Shown piece after piece: positions 53,298-61,838 of a stretch of DNA of 64,000 nt. Numbering within the stretch: the stretch's first letter is position 1; each line of letters starts with the position of its first letter. A model generated the notes under the pieces. The model was not told the origin of the DNA, ran no database searches, and saw nothing but the letters and a program-made list of their open reading frames with translations. Location: NCBI GenBank assembly GCA_947503305.1, contig CANNDF010000003.1, positions 575,952 through 639,951 of the forward strand, in the 5' to 3' direction. The DNA comes from an uncultured Dokdonia sp. (GTDB taxonomy: Bacteria > Bacteroidota > Bacteroidia > Flavobacteriales > Flavobacteriaceae). The position numbers were made by a program, and so were the translations under genes.

Positions 53298-54542
53298 TTA
53301 CTTTTCAAAAGCAGTAAGCGTTTTTGTAATAATAGAAACGCAATCTAGTAATTGCTCTTCATTCATAACCAATGGTGGAGCAAACCGAATAATATTACCA
53401 TGCGTAGGTTTAGCTAGCAGACCATTATCACGCAAAGCCATACAGATATCCCAGGCTGTAGAGCTATCTTCTGTATCATTAATTAAAATAGCATTAAGTA
53501 AACCTTTACCTCTAACTTTACTTACTATAGAACTTGTAGCAATATACTTACCTAACTCACTTCTAAATAAGTTTCCTAGAGTAAATGCATTCTCAGCAAG
53601 GTTTTCATCCTTAACAACATCTAAGGCCGCTATTGCTACTGCTGCTGCAATTGGGTTTCCACCAAAAGTACTTCCGTGATTTCCTGGTTGAATTACATTC
53701 ATAATAGAATTATTTGCAAGCACAGCAGAAACAGGGTATGCACCACCTGATAATGCTTTTCCAAGAATCAAAATATCAGCTTTTACATTTTCATGATCTA
53801 TTGCTAATAAACGCCCGGTTCTAGCGATACCAGTTTGTACTTCATCTGCAATAAATAATACATTGTATTTTTCACATAAACGCTTGGCCTCTGCAAGGTA
53901 ACCTTCAGAAGGAACATATACTCCTGCTTCACCTTGAATAGGCTCCACAAGAAATCCTGCAATATTTTTATTGCTTGCTAGAGTTTCTTCTAATGCCTTA
54001 AGATTATCATAGGCAATCTTGACAAATCCATTTGTAAAAGGCCCAAAATTTTTACGTGCAACGGGATCATTTGAAAAAGAAATGATTGTTGTTGTTCTTC
54101 CATGAAAATTATTTTCACAAACAACAATTTCGGCTTCATTTTCAGGGATTCCTTTAACTTCATAGGCCCATTTTCTACATAACTTCAAAGCCGTCTCTAC
54201 AGCTTCTGCACCTGTATTCATAGGAAGCAATTTATCAAATCCAAAATAAGAAGTTGCATACTCCTCATATTTCCCCAGAATATCATTATAAAATGCACGA
54301 GAGGTTAAGGTAAGCGTTTGCGCTTGTTGAGTCATAGCACCTACAATTCTAGGGTGGCAATGCCCTTGATTTACTGCAGAATAAGCAGATAAAAAATCAT
54401 AATAACGTTTCCCTTCTACATCCCATACGTACACTCCTTCTCCTTTATTAAGTACAACGGGTAAAGGATGATAATTATGAGCTCCATACTTGTCCTCCAA
54501 AGCTATCGCTTGTTGCGATGCGGTTTGTTCTAAAACTGACAT
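53298..54542 (-). CDS. rocD: Ornithine--oxo-acid transaminase
   Basis: 414 residues from ATG at 54542 (TTG at 54572 adds an unlikely extension). Class III aminotransferase: N-terminus [20 protein letters not shown] is typical of ornithine aminotransferase, with [30 protein letters not shown], the metal-independent [24 protein letters not shown] and the PLP lysine in [10 protein letters not shown]. Converts ornithine and 2-oxoglutarate to glutamate semialdehyde. The upstream region (54573-54660) could be a structured leader (see findings). Monocistronic. Confidence 0.94.
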   Translation of the reverse strand: MSVLEQTASQQAIALEDKYGAHNYHPLPVVLNKGEGVYVWDVEGKRYYDFLSAYSAVNQGHCHPRIVGAMTQQAQTLTLTSRAFYNDILGKYEEYATSYFGFDKLLPMNTGAEAVETALKLCRKWAYEVKGIPENEAEIVVCENNFHGRTTTIISFSNDPVARKNFGPFTNGFVKIAYDNLKALEETLASNKNIAGFLVEPIQGEAGVYVPSEGYLAEAKRLCEKYNVLFIADEVQTGIARTGRLLAIDHENVKADILILGKALSGGAYPVSAVLANNSIMNVIQPGNHGSTFGGNPIAAAVAIAALDVVKDENLAENAFTLGNLFRSELGKYIATSSIVSKVRGKGLLNAILINDTEDSSTAWDICMALRDNGLLAKPTHGNIIRFAPPLVMNEEQLLDCVSIITKTLTAFEK

Positions 54543-54674
54543 AACATAAAATTTAAAATTAAAAAAATGCAATTCCTGCTGTACCTTTATCCTTTCGGAA
54601 GCCCGAAAATTCAGCGTAGGAGAGAAATCATCCTTAGGACTCGCAATTTACTAAAATTAAATGTTGCCAAAAAA

Positions 54675-55058
54675 TCATTCAGACAATTTTGAGAGTGTTA
54701 ATATCTGTAATTCTAACCTTTTTAATTCTCTTATAATACTGTTCTTATCCATTTGCATCCAGATAAATATTTTAATCATAGATATCATGAGTAAACATAT
54801 GACCCCTCCTACAGACCACTTAATAAGCTCATTAGTAGTTTCTGTGTTTAGAAACTGAACAACGCAATAAATAAAAAAGCCAAATGCAATAAAGACTACT
54901 ATATTCATAATTATAATGATCCATTTATTTTTACCTCCAAAAACGCCACCTATCATCTGAAATACATTTTGCTCATCAAGAGCATCATAAAATTTAGCTT
55001 CTTCCTTGGTCAAGGTCTCTTTAATTAATTGATCAATTTCTTCAAATTCTTTTCTCAT
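54675..55058 (-). CDS. DUF6768-like two-helix membrane protein
   Basis: 127 residues. N-terminal ~45 residues are charged and helical (MRKEFEEIDQLIKETLTKEE), then two membrane helices (about 46-66 and 78-98) and a basic C-terminal helix. Its start overlaps the ECF sigma gene by 17 bp, which suggests translational coupling and a role as the sigma factor's partner (possible anti-sigma). I associate this layout with the DUF6768 family. No zinc-finger anti-sigma motif is visible. Confidence 0.7.
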   Translation of the reverse strand: MRKEFEEIDQLIKETLTKEEAKFYDALDEQNVFQMIGGVFGGKNKWIIIIMNIVVFIAFGFFIYCVVQFLNTETTNELIKWSVGGVICLLMISMIKIFIWMQMDKNSIIRELKRLELQILTLSKLSE

Positions 55059-55611
55059 GTTTTCTATTTTTTAAGGTTTCTTTTAATTTTTCTCTTGCGT
55101 AATAAAGTCGCGATTTTACGGTTCCTTTTGAAATATTGAGAATCCGACTAATCTCAATTAATCCATATTCCTGTACATAAAACAATTTTAAGACATGCCT
55201 ATGTTCTACTGATAATAATGTGATTGCATTTCTTAGATTATCACTCATGTCTTGTTCTTTTACAAGATCTATCTCTTCTGTAATTGATGCTTCCTTTTCA
55301 AGGACAATTTTTTGATGCTTATCGAGTGTACGCTTATGCTTCCTGTACCAATCAATAGATTTTCTTGTCACAATAGATAATCCCCAACTCCCAAATTTCT
55401 CCGGGTTTTCTAGGTCTTCTATTTTTTTTAAGATTGTAATCCATGCATCTTGAGCAATATCTTTTGCGCTATCATAATTATCTGTATATCGATAGGCTTC
55501 TTTACAAAACTTGATATGCCATCGTTTTACTAAGACTGCCATAGCGCTTTTGTGGCCTTCACAGTATTGGGCAATTAACCAAGCATCTTCTATTTTTTTT
55601 GATGGTTTCAT
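55042..55611 (-). CDS. ECF-type RNA polymerase sigma factor
   Basis: 189 residues. Region 2 (about 12-75) includes YTDNYDSAKDIAQDAWITILKKI; region 4 (about 125-180) includes the HTH YGLIEISRILNISKGTVKSRLYYAREKLKETL. A small sigma-70 of the extracytoplasmic function type. ATG at 55611; the membrane partner overlaps its 3' end by 17 bp. Divergent from rlmD (118-bp gap). Regulon cannot be told. Confidence 0.93.
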   Translation of the reverse strand: MKPSKKIEDAWLIAQYCEGHKSAMAVLVKRWHIKFCKEAYRYTDNYDSAKDIAQDAWITILKKIEDLENPEKFGSWGLSIVTRKSIDWYRKHKRTLDKHQKIVLEKEASITEEIDLVKEQDMSDNLRNAITLLSVEHRHVLKLFYVQEYGLIEISRILNISKGTVKSRLYYAREKLKETLKNRKHEKRI

Positions 55612-55729
55612 ACAACGTTCTATACTATAGACGATAGCTTTGCATACAGGTTCATTTTAAGATAAGTTATTTTAAAGATAATTTAAATATCAGGTCAAGA
55701 TTCGTATAGCTATTGTTATTTTTGCGTTT

Positions 55730-57142
55730 ATGGGCAGAAGAAAAAACAATAGAATTATTCTAGAGAATATTGAAATTACCGATGCAGGCGCCAAAGGTAA
55801 ATCAATAGGTCATGCCCCTGATGGAAGAGTCATATTCATCAACAATGCAGTTCCAGGTGATGTAGTAGATATACAAACTACAAAAAAACGTAAGTCTTAT
55901 TATGAAGGAACGGCTATAAAGATACATACGCTTTCGCGAAAGCGTACACAACCTCAGTGTCAGCATTTTGAAGTATGTGGTGGTTGTAAATGGCAACATA
56001 TGGATTACAAATACCAACTAGAATACAAACAACAAGAAGTTGTCAATAACCTAACTCGCTTAGGAAAAATAAATCTTCCAGAAGTAACTCCTATAGCAGG
56101 TAGCAAAGAGCACTATTTCTATCGCAATAAAATGGAGTTTGGTTTTTCAGATAGTAAATGGCTTACTCTAGATCAAATTAAAAGTGATGAGATTATAGAA
56201 GATCGCAATGCATTAGGATTTCATATTGCAGGCATGTGGGACAAGATCCTTGATGTCGAAAAATGCCACTTACAACGCGATCCAAGTAATGCGATACGTA
56301 ATGGCATAAAAGCCTTTGCTACTCAACATAGTATGCCATTTTACAATGCACGTAACCAAGAAGGGCTATTACGTACGTTGATGATCCGTACATCTTCTAC
56401 AGGAGAATTAATGGTGCTTGTCCAGTTTTTTAAAGAAGATCGTGCAAAAAGGATATTGCTACTTGATTATATAAAAAATGAATTTCCGGAAGTTACTTCA
56501 TTACTATACGTAATTAACTCTAAAGGCAATGATACGATTTATGATCAAGAAATAATTTGTTACCATGGAAGAGATCATATATTTGAAGAAATGGAAGGTC
56601 TGCAATTTAAAATTAATGCGAAGTCTTTTTACCAAACAAATTCAGCACAAGCATTTGAACTCTATAAAATAACCAGGGATTTTGCAGGATTAACAGGAAA
56701 TGAACTTGTCTATGATCTATACACAGGAACAGGAACAATTGCGCAATTTGTAGCAAAAAAAGCACATAAAGTAATTGGTGTAGAAGCTGTCCCAGATGCT
56801 ATAGAAGCAGCAAAAGAAAATGCGCAATACAATGGAATTACAAATACGGAGTTCTATGTAGGGGATATGAAAAAAGTATTTAATACGCAATTTATAGATA
56901 CACATGGAGTGCCTGATGTAATCATTACTGACCCTCCACGAGACGGGATGCATGCAGATGTGGTTAAACAAATCTTAAACATTGCGCCACAAAAAGTAGT
57001 TTATGTAAGTTGCAACAGTGCAACACAGGCACGTGATCTGGCGTTACTAGATATATCTTATAAAGTAACAAAAGTGCAACCTGTGGATATGTTTCCGCAA
57101 ACGCATCATGTAGAAAATGTTGTACTCCTTGAGAAAAGATAA
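55730..57142 (+). CDS. rlmD: 23S rRNA (uracil-C5)-methyltransferase RlmD family
   Basis: 470 residues. TRAM domain (about 8-66), then a [4Fe-4S] site CQHFEVCGGCKW (C77, C83, C86) with a fourth Cys later (VEKCHLQ), SAM motif VYDLYTGTGTIAQF, catalytic-acid region DPPRDGMH and nucleophile Cys in VYVSCNSATQARDL. It methylates U1939 or a similar uridine in 23S rRNA or tRNA; relatives include RlmCD/TrmA so the base is not certain. The full palindrome copy at 55927-55946 is in frame and encodes HTLSRKRTQ just before the first Fe-S Cys. A TATTTTTG box ends 6 bp before the ATG. Confidence 0.92.
   Translation: MGRRKNNRIILENIEITDAGAKGKSIGHAPDGRVIFINNAVPGDVVDIQTTKKRKSYYEGTAIKIHTLSRKRTQPQCQHFEVCGGCKWQHMDYKYQLEYKQQEVVNNLTRLGKINLPEVTPIAGSKEHYFYRNKMEFGFSDSKWLTLDQIKSDEIIEDRNALGFHIAGMWDKILDVEKCHLQRDPSNAIRNGIKAFATQHSMPFYNARNQEGLLRTLMIRTSSTGELMVLVQFFKEDRAKRILLLDYIKNEFPEVTSLLYVINSKGNDTIYDQEIICYHGRDHIFEEMEGLQFKINAKSFYQTNSAQAFELYKITRDFAGLTGNELVYDLYTGTGTIAQFVAKKAHKVIGVEAVPDAIEAAKENAQYNGITNTEFYVGDMKKVFNTQFIDTHGVPDVIITDPPRDGMHADVVKQILNIAPQKVVYVSCNSATQARDLALLDISYKVTKVQPVDMFPQTHHVENVVLLEKR
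55927..55946. repeat. TACGCTTTCGCGAAAGCGTA palindrome within rlmD
   Basis: 20-bp perfect palindrome in coding sequence; gives TLSRKR between the TRAM domain and the Fe-S cysteines. Confidence 0.9.
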
Positions 57143-57146
57143 ATTA

Positions 57147-57635
57147 ATGAAAAGTAAATTGCTTTTTTTGATCCTGGGATTCTCACTTATCATGTCATGT
57201 GAACGTGATGATATCTGTGCAGAAACAACCCCTACTACCCCATTATTGATCATACGGTTTTTTGATATTGACAATCCCTCAGAATTTAAAGCTCCTACAA
57301 ATCTTGCTGTTGTAGAAAATGGAACGACTTCTGGCTTTTTATTTAATAGCGATAGTATTGCAATTCCATTGCGTACAAATATAGATGAAACTCAATTTCA
57401 ATTTATTTTGAATTCTGATGATACTGAAAACGGCACATTGAATTCGGACCTTATCATATTTAACTATGTGCCAACAGATGAATATGTAAGTAAAGCATGT
57501 GGATTTAGAGTAATTTATAATGCATTAGAACCTAACGAAGCACCCGAAAATGATGGCTTCTGGATACAAGATATACAAACTATAAACCCGACTATTGAAG
57601 ATGAGACTTCAGCACATATTCGTATTTTTCATTAG
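57147..57635 (+). CDS. DUF6452 family lipoprotein
   Basis: 162 residues from ATG at 57147 (an ATG at 57117 is within rlmD and would mask the signal peptide). Signal peptide ending IMSC (lipid anchor Cys). The mature part has no catalytic motif and reads as a beta-sandwich. Order rlmD-DUF6452-DUF6048 is conserved in flavobacteria. 4 bp after rlmD stop; overlaps the next gene by 35 bp. Confidence 0.8.
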   Translation: MKSKLLFLILGFSLIMSCERDDICAETTPTTPLLIIRFFDIDNPSEFKAPTNLAVVENGTTSGFLFNSDSIAIPLRTNIDETQFQFILNSDDTENGTLNSDLIIFNYVPTDEYVSKACGFRVIYNALEPNEAPENDGFWIQDIQTINPTIEDETSAHIRIFH

Positions 57636-58326
57636 TCTATTCCTTTTTACTAGTAGTGTTGTAACAAACGCTCAAGAAGAAGAAATACCTGAAGAAATAA
57701 AACAAGATACCCTACAACAAAAAAGCCAATACTATGGATTACGACTGGGTGTTGATCTCTCCAAACCTGTTCGTAGTCTAATAGATGATGATTATAGTGG
57801 ACTTGAAATAGTAGGAGATTTTAGAATTAGTAATCGTTATTATGTCGCCGCTGAAATTGGAAATGAGACACGAACGATTACAGAATTTCCAAACATAAAT
57901 AACACTACAGAAGGAAGTTACATCAAAGCTGGGTTTAATTATAATGCCTATAATAACTGGCTGGGGATGAATAATCTGATCTATGCAGGAATGCGGGCAG
58001 GATATTCTACGCATACGCAAACTATAAATTCATTTACAATCTCTACAACAAATACATTTTTTGAGGAAGATATTCGTACAGATGCTATAGAGTTTGATGG
58101 TCTAAGTGCAGTATGGTTAGAATTCCAATTAGGAATTCAAACAGAGTTATTCAACAATCTTTATTTAGGTCTTAATGTTCAGATCAAACGAAGAATCACA
58201 GAAACAAGTATAGATGGTTTTGAAAACATATACATTCCAGGGTTTGGAGAAACGACAGATGATAGTGAGTTTGGAGTAGGATACGGGTATACCATATCAT
58301 ATCTAATTCCATTTTTTAAGAAATAG
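57601..58326 (+). CDS. DUF6048 family outer-membrane-type protein
   Basis: 241 residues from ATG at 57601 (a TTG at 57595 adds two codons). Signal peptide (1-24, ending TNAQ). The mature protein alternates aromatic residues in short strands (YYGLRLGVDLSKPV ... YIKAGFNYNAYNNW ... FGVGYGYTISYLIPFF) and ends in Phe-Lys-Lys, so a small outer-membrane barrel is likely. Function unknown; co-transcribed with rlmD and DUF6452. Overlaps the DUF6452 gene by 35 bp. Confidence 0.8.
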   Translation: MRLQHIFVFFISLFLFTSSVVTNAQEEEIPEEIKQDTLQQKSQYYGLRLGVDLSKPVRSLIDDDYSGLEIVGDFRISNRYYVAAEIGNETRTITEFPNINNTTEGSYIKAGFNYNAYNNWLGMNNLIYAGMRAGYSTHTQTINSFTISTTNTFFEEDIRTDAIEFDGLSAVWLEFQLGIQTELFNNLYLGLNVQIKRRITETSIDGFENIYIPGFGETTDDSEFGVGYGYTISYLIPFFKK

Positions 58327-58352
58327 GATACGTTTTTAACAAAAGTAAATTC

Positions 58353-59528
58353 TTAAGAATCCTTATTTATATATTTTCCTTTACGACTCCCTTCATACAT
58401 TTCATACTTTACAAGTCTGCTCTCTAGGCTTCCATTATAAAGTTTTATTTTTCGGCTTGGTCGCAGACCAACATGTTTTAAAGCTTCCATATTTGAAGTA
58501 ATAAACCAAGCATGAGATCCTGGATAACCAGATTTAAGAGTATCGCCTATAGATGCGTAAAATTCATCCATAGCAATAGGTAAACGTTCTCCATAGGGAG
58601 GGTTAAATACTAACTGTAAAAAATCAGACCCTTCTTTATGAGAATCAAAAAAGTTCTGCTCTTTTATGGTAATAAACTCTTCAAGTTGTGCATTTTTAAT
58701 ATTATCTCTGGCCTTACTAATAACAGAAGGAGCTTTATCATACCCTATAATTTTATACTTAAAATCACGCACTTTTTTAAGTGCCGAAGCTTCTATAAGA
58801 TCATAAAGATCAGGATCCCAATCATCCCATTTTTCAAAAGCAAATTCTTTGCGGTTCAAATTTGCCGGGATATTACACGCAATCATAGCTGCCTCTATAA
58901 GCATAGTTCCACTACCACACATGGGATCTAGTAGATCACTCTGACCATGCCATCCACTCATAAGAATCAATCCTGCCGCCAAAGCTTCATTGATAGGAGC
59001 AATATTAGTTTGCGTTCTATATCCACGATGATGTAAAGACGCGCCACTACTATCTAGAGAAATGGTACACCAATTATCTTGTATATGTACATTAATGCGA
59101 ATATCAGGATGTTTGGTATCTACATTGGGACGTATTTTTTCTTCTCTTCTAAACTTATCTACAATCGCATCTTTCACTTTAAAAGAAACATATTGAGAAT
59201 GTGTGAAAATAGGCCCATTTACAGTAGCATTAATAGCAAATGTAGTTTGTACATCCATGAAAGCTCTCAAATTCATTCGTTGAACACGACGGTATAAATC
59301 ATCTTCGTTCATCACTCTAAAAGCTGCGATAGGTTTTAAAATTTTAATGGCAACTCTACAACACAAATTTGCCTTATACATAAACCCTTTATCACCTTCA
59401 AAAGAAACATTACGTACTCCTATTTCTACATTTCCAGCGCCTAAATTACGTAGCTCTTCAGCTAAGATTTTTTCAAAGCCAAAAAATGTTTTGGCTACCA
59501 TCTTAAAGTTTTGGTTTGATCCATTCAT
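58353..59528 (-). CDS. THUMP-domain class I SAM-dependent RNA methyltransferase (RlmL-type)
   Basis: 391 residues from ATG at 59528 (an ATG at 59501 is the next possibility). Starts MVAKTFFGFEKILAEEL, THUMP domain about 50-160, then the Rossmann methyltransferase with LLDPMCGSGTMLIEAAM (motif I) and LVFNPPYGERL (NPPY, motif IV, for amino-group methylation). This is the N-terminal RlmL-like enzyme that makes m2G in 23S rRNA (position by homology only). 27 bp from the DUF6048 stop on the other strand. Confidence 0.88.
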   Translation of the reverse strand: MNGSNQNFKMVAKTFFGFEKILAEELRNLGAGNVEIGVRNVSFEGDKGFMYKANLCCRVAIKILKPIAAFRVMNEDDLYRRVQRMNLRAFMDVQTTFAINATVNGPIFTHSQYVSFKVKDAIVDKFRREEKIRPNVDTKHPDIRINVHIQDNWCTISLDSSGASLHHRGYRTQTNIAPINEALAAGLILMSGWHGQSDLLDPMCGSGTMLIEAAMIACNIPANLNRKEFAFEKWDDWDPDLYDLIEASALKKVRDFKYKIIGYDKAPSVISKARDNIKNAQLEEFITIKEQNFFDSHKEGSDFLQLVFNPPYGERLPIAMDEFYASIGDTLKSGYPGSHAWFITSNMEALKHVGLRPSRKIKLYNGSLESRLVKYEMYEGSRKGKYINKDS

Positions 59529-59582
59529 ATGCCACAAAAATACAGTATTTTTACCCACACAACCTGAGAAAATAACCAATCG

Positions 59583-60251
59583 TTGGCAGCAGTACTTTTT
59601 CCAATTTTAGCAGTAGTTGTAGGCTACTTTATTACTATACTATTAAAGCCTACCATCACTAGTAATGTAAAACTTTTACTCTCATTCAGTGGTTCATTTC
59701 TACTATCTATTACTGTCTTTGAGTTTTTACCCGAAGTATACACTGATAAAAGTGAAAATATTGGATTATTTATAATGCTAGGGCTTATATGTCAACTGCT
59801 ATTAGAATATATATCAAAAGGTGCAGAACACGGACATGTACATGCAGAAGATAGCTCTGGGTTTCCATGGGCACTGTTTATAGGTTTATGTGCACATGCC
59901 CTTTTTGAAGGGTTTCCTATTGCGACTAACGAAAGCTTGCTTTATGGCATTGTTGTACATAAGATCCCAATTGCTATTATCATTTCTTCTTTCCTATTTG
60001 CTTCCAAAATACCTATGTACAAAGCGATCCTTTTCCTTATAGGATTTGCAATAATGACACCATTAGGAAGTCTAGCCAACCAGCTTATAGAACCCTTAAT
60101 GATGTATAAACATTTGATTAATGCATTTGTAGTGGGGATACTTCTTCATGTATCGACCACTATCTTATTTGAATCTTCAAAAAACCACCAGTTTAATGCC
60201 TCAAAACTTGCAGTAATATTGATCGGTGTTATAATAGCATATTTTTTATAG
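59583..60251 (+). CDS. ZIP family metal permease
   Basis: 222 residues, about seven membrane helices; starts at TTG 59583, the first possible start after an in-frame stop at 59565, with no ATG. Helix-4 motif HALFEGFPIA (H105, E109) fits ZIP; helix-5 motif is HKIPIAI, lacking the usual E, so the binuclear metal site may be altered. A histidine loop (AEHGHVHAED) between helices 3 and 4 is also typical. Likely zinc or another divalent metal uptake in the inner membrane. Divergent from the THUMP methyltransferase. Confidence 0.8.
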   Translation: MAAVLFPILAVVVGYFITILLKPTITSNVKLLLSFSGSFLLSITVFEFLPEVYTDKSENIGLFIMLGLICQLLLEYISKGAEHGHVHAEDSSGFPWALFIGLCAHALFEGFPIATNESLLYGIVVHKIPIAIIISSFLFASKIPMYKAILFLIGFAIMTPLGSLANQLIEPLMMYKHLINAFVVGILLHVSTTILFESSKNHQFNASKLAVILIGVIIAYFL

Positions 60252-60349
60252 GAAGCACTTAATAGACAGAGTGTACGAAAAATAAGACAAAATTATTTTG
60301 AAGCATAAATAAGTGTATATTTATCCCCCTAAACTATTATTCAATTACT

Positions 60350-61288
60350 ATGAAAAAGACCATTTTATCTATGCTTGCTATAGCATTATTAGCTGTAAGC
60401 TGTAGTACAGAAAATGACAATGAACTTACAAATCAAACTTCTGAAATAGAAGAAATAGCAAATTTAGTCACTTTCACACCTGACGAAGATTTTGATCAAA
60501 GTTCAAAAGGAAAATATGTAGGCATTTTTGGACACTACACCAATACAGAATTACACGGGAAAGTATATATAAATGCTGGAAATAACACTAAATTCTCAGC
60601 ATTAGTACGATTAGTAAATGGTACTGAATTCAGATTTAAGGGTCAAGCACAATCCAGAGATGGCAATCAAATTTATTTTGAAGGGACCCATGGAAGTTTT
60701 AATCTTGATATACAGGATTATAAAAACCCGATAGTAACCAATGCATATATCAATGGAGAGGATACTGAAAGCTACATGGTACTTACTAAAAGTACAAAAG
60801 GAGGTGATCCATTTCTAATTAATGGAACATATACACAGCCCGATGATGCAAGTTTTTTTGGTAATTGGGATTTAATAGGTAGTGGCATTACTGTATCAGA
60901 AACTGTCTCTGTAACCCCTCCAGGATTTCCATTTCCTATAGATGTCACTGTTTTTTATCAAGAAATAGCAACCGTATCCGTAAGTCATACAGGAGGACCT
61001 ACTCCTTTTACAGACGACAATACAGAGCCTAACACTGCTACTGCCTGCTCCCCTGTACCTGTAATGGCAACTAATGCAATTATTGCATCTTTAGATATGG
61101 TAAACTTTGGAATAAGTGCTGGTGGACAAAGTAGTACTTTAAATGGTATAACTTCTAATTGGAGTATTAACTTCACTCCTGAAATAACAGGAATTACCCC
61201 AGCTACATATGTAGCAGATGACTGTATGCCTGCTATATCCGGCGTTTGGTCATGGAATGGTAGAACAGGAACTAGTTTACTTAATTAA
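60350..61288 (+). CDS. Hypothetical lipoprotein
   Basis: 312 residues. Signal peptide with lipobox ending AVSC (Cys18). Two parts: a region with a short HYTNTELHGKVYIN ... FEGTHGSFNLDIQDYKNP repeat-like segment (about 60-140), and a C-terminal beta-sandwich-like region with a likely disulfide pair (TACSPVPV ... DDCMPAISG). No named family. Probably surface or periplasmic. A strong terminator follows the stop. Confidence 0.65.
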   Translation: MKKTILSMLAIALLAVSCSTENDNELTNQTSEIEEIANLVTFTPDEDFDQSSKGKYVGIFGHYTNTELHGKVYINAGNNTKFSALVRLVNGTEFRFKGQAQSRDGNQIYFEGTHGSFNLDIQDYKNPIVTNAYINGEDTESYMVLTKSTKGGDPFLINGTYTQPDDASFFGNWDLIGSGITVSETVSVTPPGFPFPIDVTVFYQEIATVSVSHTGGPTPFTDDNTEPNTATACSPVPVMATNAIIASLDMVNFGISAGGQSSTLNGITSNWSINFTPEITGITPATYVADDCMPAISGVWSWNGRTGTSLLN

Positions 61289-61309
61289 GAATATAATATC
61301 TACAAAATA

Positions 61310-61345
61310 AAAAAAGGAATTCATATGATATGAATTCCTTTTTTT
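61310..61345. terminator. Bidirectional intrinsic terminator
   Basis: AAAAAAGGAATTCATA-TGA-TATGAATTCCTTTTTTT, a perfect stem with A run before and T run after, 22 bp after the lipoprotein stop. Confidence 0.88.
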
Positions 61346-61373
61346 ATTTACTACAATACTATCTTTATAAGAT

Positions 61374-61802
61374 ATGTTTAGCAAAGAAGAATCAAAAAAA
61401 ATACGACAAGAGTTCTGGATATTCTTTGGGAAACGTCATCCCCGCAAATGGTTACTATATAATACAAAAATTAAAGATCTTAATCTAAAATTTACATTTG
61501 ATACAAAGAAAGCTCAAGTATCCATAGATTGTGAGTCAAACGACCCAATTTTTAAAACCTATTATTACGAAAAACTACTAAGTCTCAAAACTAATTTTAT
61601 TCAAGAGATATCCCCTCAAATTATATTTGATGATAATTACACGCTTCCAAATGGAAAAATAATTGCCCGCTGTTACTTACAATTAGAAAATGTAAGTATT
61701 CACAATAAGAATACATGGGTAGAAGTATTTGATTTTTTTAATGAATATATGACAAAAATGGAAACCACATTCTTAGAGTATAAAGAGTATATTACATCTT
61801 AA
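61374..61802 (+). CDS. DUF4268 family protein
   Basis: 142 residues, cytosolic. N-terminal SKEESKKIRQEFWIFFGKRH and PRKWLLYNTKIKDLNLKFTF are close to the DUF4268 consensus. DUF4268 has a restriction-endonuclease-like or unknown fold in some annotations; I do not infer function. ATG at 61374. It follows a terminator and precedes a palindrome copy. Confidence 0.8.
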   Translation: MFSKEESKKIRQEFWIFFGKRHPRKWLLYNTKIKDLNLKFTFDTKKAQVSIDCESNDPIFKTYYYEKLLSLKTNFIQEISPQIIFDDNYTLPNGKIIARCYLQLENVSIHNKNTWVEVFDFFNEYMTKMETTFLEYKEYITS

Positions 61803-61817
61803 GTTTAGATATAGTAC

Positions 61818-61831
61818 GCTTTCGCGAAAGC
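61818..61831. repeat. GCTTTCGCGAAAGC palindrome
   Basis: 14-bp perfect core, GTAC on the left side only. In the 36-bp gap between convergent genes, where it may also act as a terminator stem. Confidence 0.8.
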
Positions 61832-61838
61832 AAATATC

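Noticed and set aside
55717..55724. Promoter box TATTTTTG for rlmD
   Set aside because: Exact TAnnTTTG match, but lies so close to the ATG that transcripts would be nearly leaderless and no TTG partner is present; not listed as a feature.
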